A stretch of 64,000 nt of DNA from assembly GCF_002775205.1 (NCBI RefSeq), contig NC_036459.1, positions 18,398,312 through 18,462,311 of the forward strand, given 5' to 3'. The first letter of the stretch is position 1. Every line of letters begins with the position of its first letter. Made by a program: the position numbers and the translations under genes. Positions 63,945 through 64,000 of this stretch are shown here, piece by piece. The notes beneath the pieces are model-generated. The model did not search any database and was not told the DNA's origin. It worked only from the letters and a program-made list of their open reading frames with translations. Source of the DNA: Xiphophorus maculatus. Lineage: Eukaryota > Chordata > Actinopteri > Cyprinodontiformes > Poeciliidae.

Positions 63945-64000
63945 CTGGCAGATTTTAGAGAGAGAGAGAATGAAGCAGGGCTGACAGACTGGGAGAGCTT

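Overview
The window is vertebrate genomic DNA, almost certainly from a ray-finned (teleost) fish. It has spliced genes with GT-AG introns, a dense load of fish-type transposable elements (L2 LINE, hAT, Tc1/mariner, pogo), many microsatellites, and long AT-rich non-coding stretches. No bacterial, phage or organelle features were seen.

Layout: (1) 76-14338, minus strand: ten exons of a p38 MAP kinase, best matched to mapk11 (p38-beta). The 3' end runs off the left edge. Intron 1 is about 10 kb and holds a MITE, a 5'-truncated L2 LINE and one copy of an LTR-like repeat. (2) 14.5-35.5 kb: gene-poor, repeat-rich DNA. Its main structures are an interrupted palindrome with arms of about 1.05 kb (18673-24270), a 3.1-kb hAT-like composite nested in one arm that carries an unrecognised ORF with one internal stop, a second copy of the LTR-like repeat, and a 4.07-kb element with terminal inverted repeats (30141-34209) that holds about 3 kb of 129-bp satellite. 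(3) 35587-49106, plus strand: a complete 20-exon SLC26A3-type anion exchanger (753 aa) ending in the PDZ ligand ETKF, with a pogo-like element starting 52 bp after the stop codon. (4) 51946-60525, plus strand: a tandem second slc26a3 copy. It has lost the exons for most of the membrane domain and carries a frameshift and two in-frame stops, so it is a pseudogene although its STAS domain and C-terminus remain readable. (5) 61760-63944, minus strand: the last four exons of cbll1 (Hakai E3 ligase); its 5' exons lie beyond the right edge.

The tail-to-tail pairing of slc26a3 and cbll1 matches the human CBLL1/SLC26A3 arrangement on chromosome 7 and supports both names. mapk11 lies on a different chromosome in human, so its place here reflects a lineage-specific junction. 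The genes are not an operon and have unrelated roles: stress kinase signalling, epithelial Cl-/HCO3- exchange, and ubiquitin ligation with m6A-writer function. All exon boundaries were read by eye from splice sites and family conservation; no alignment or database search was run.
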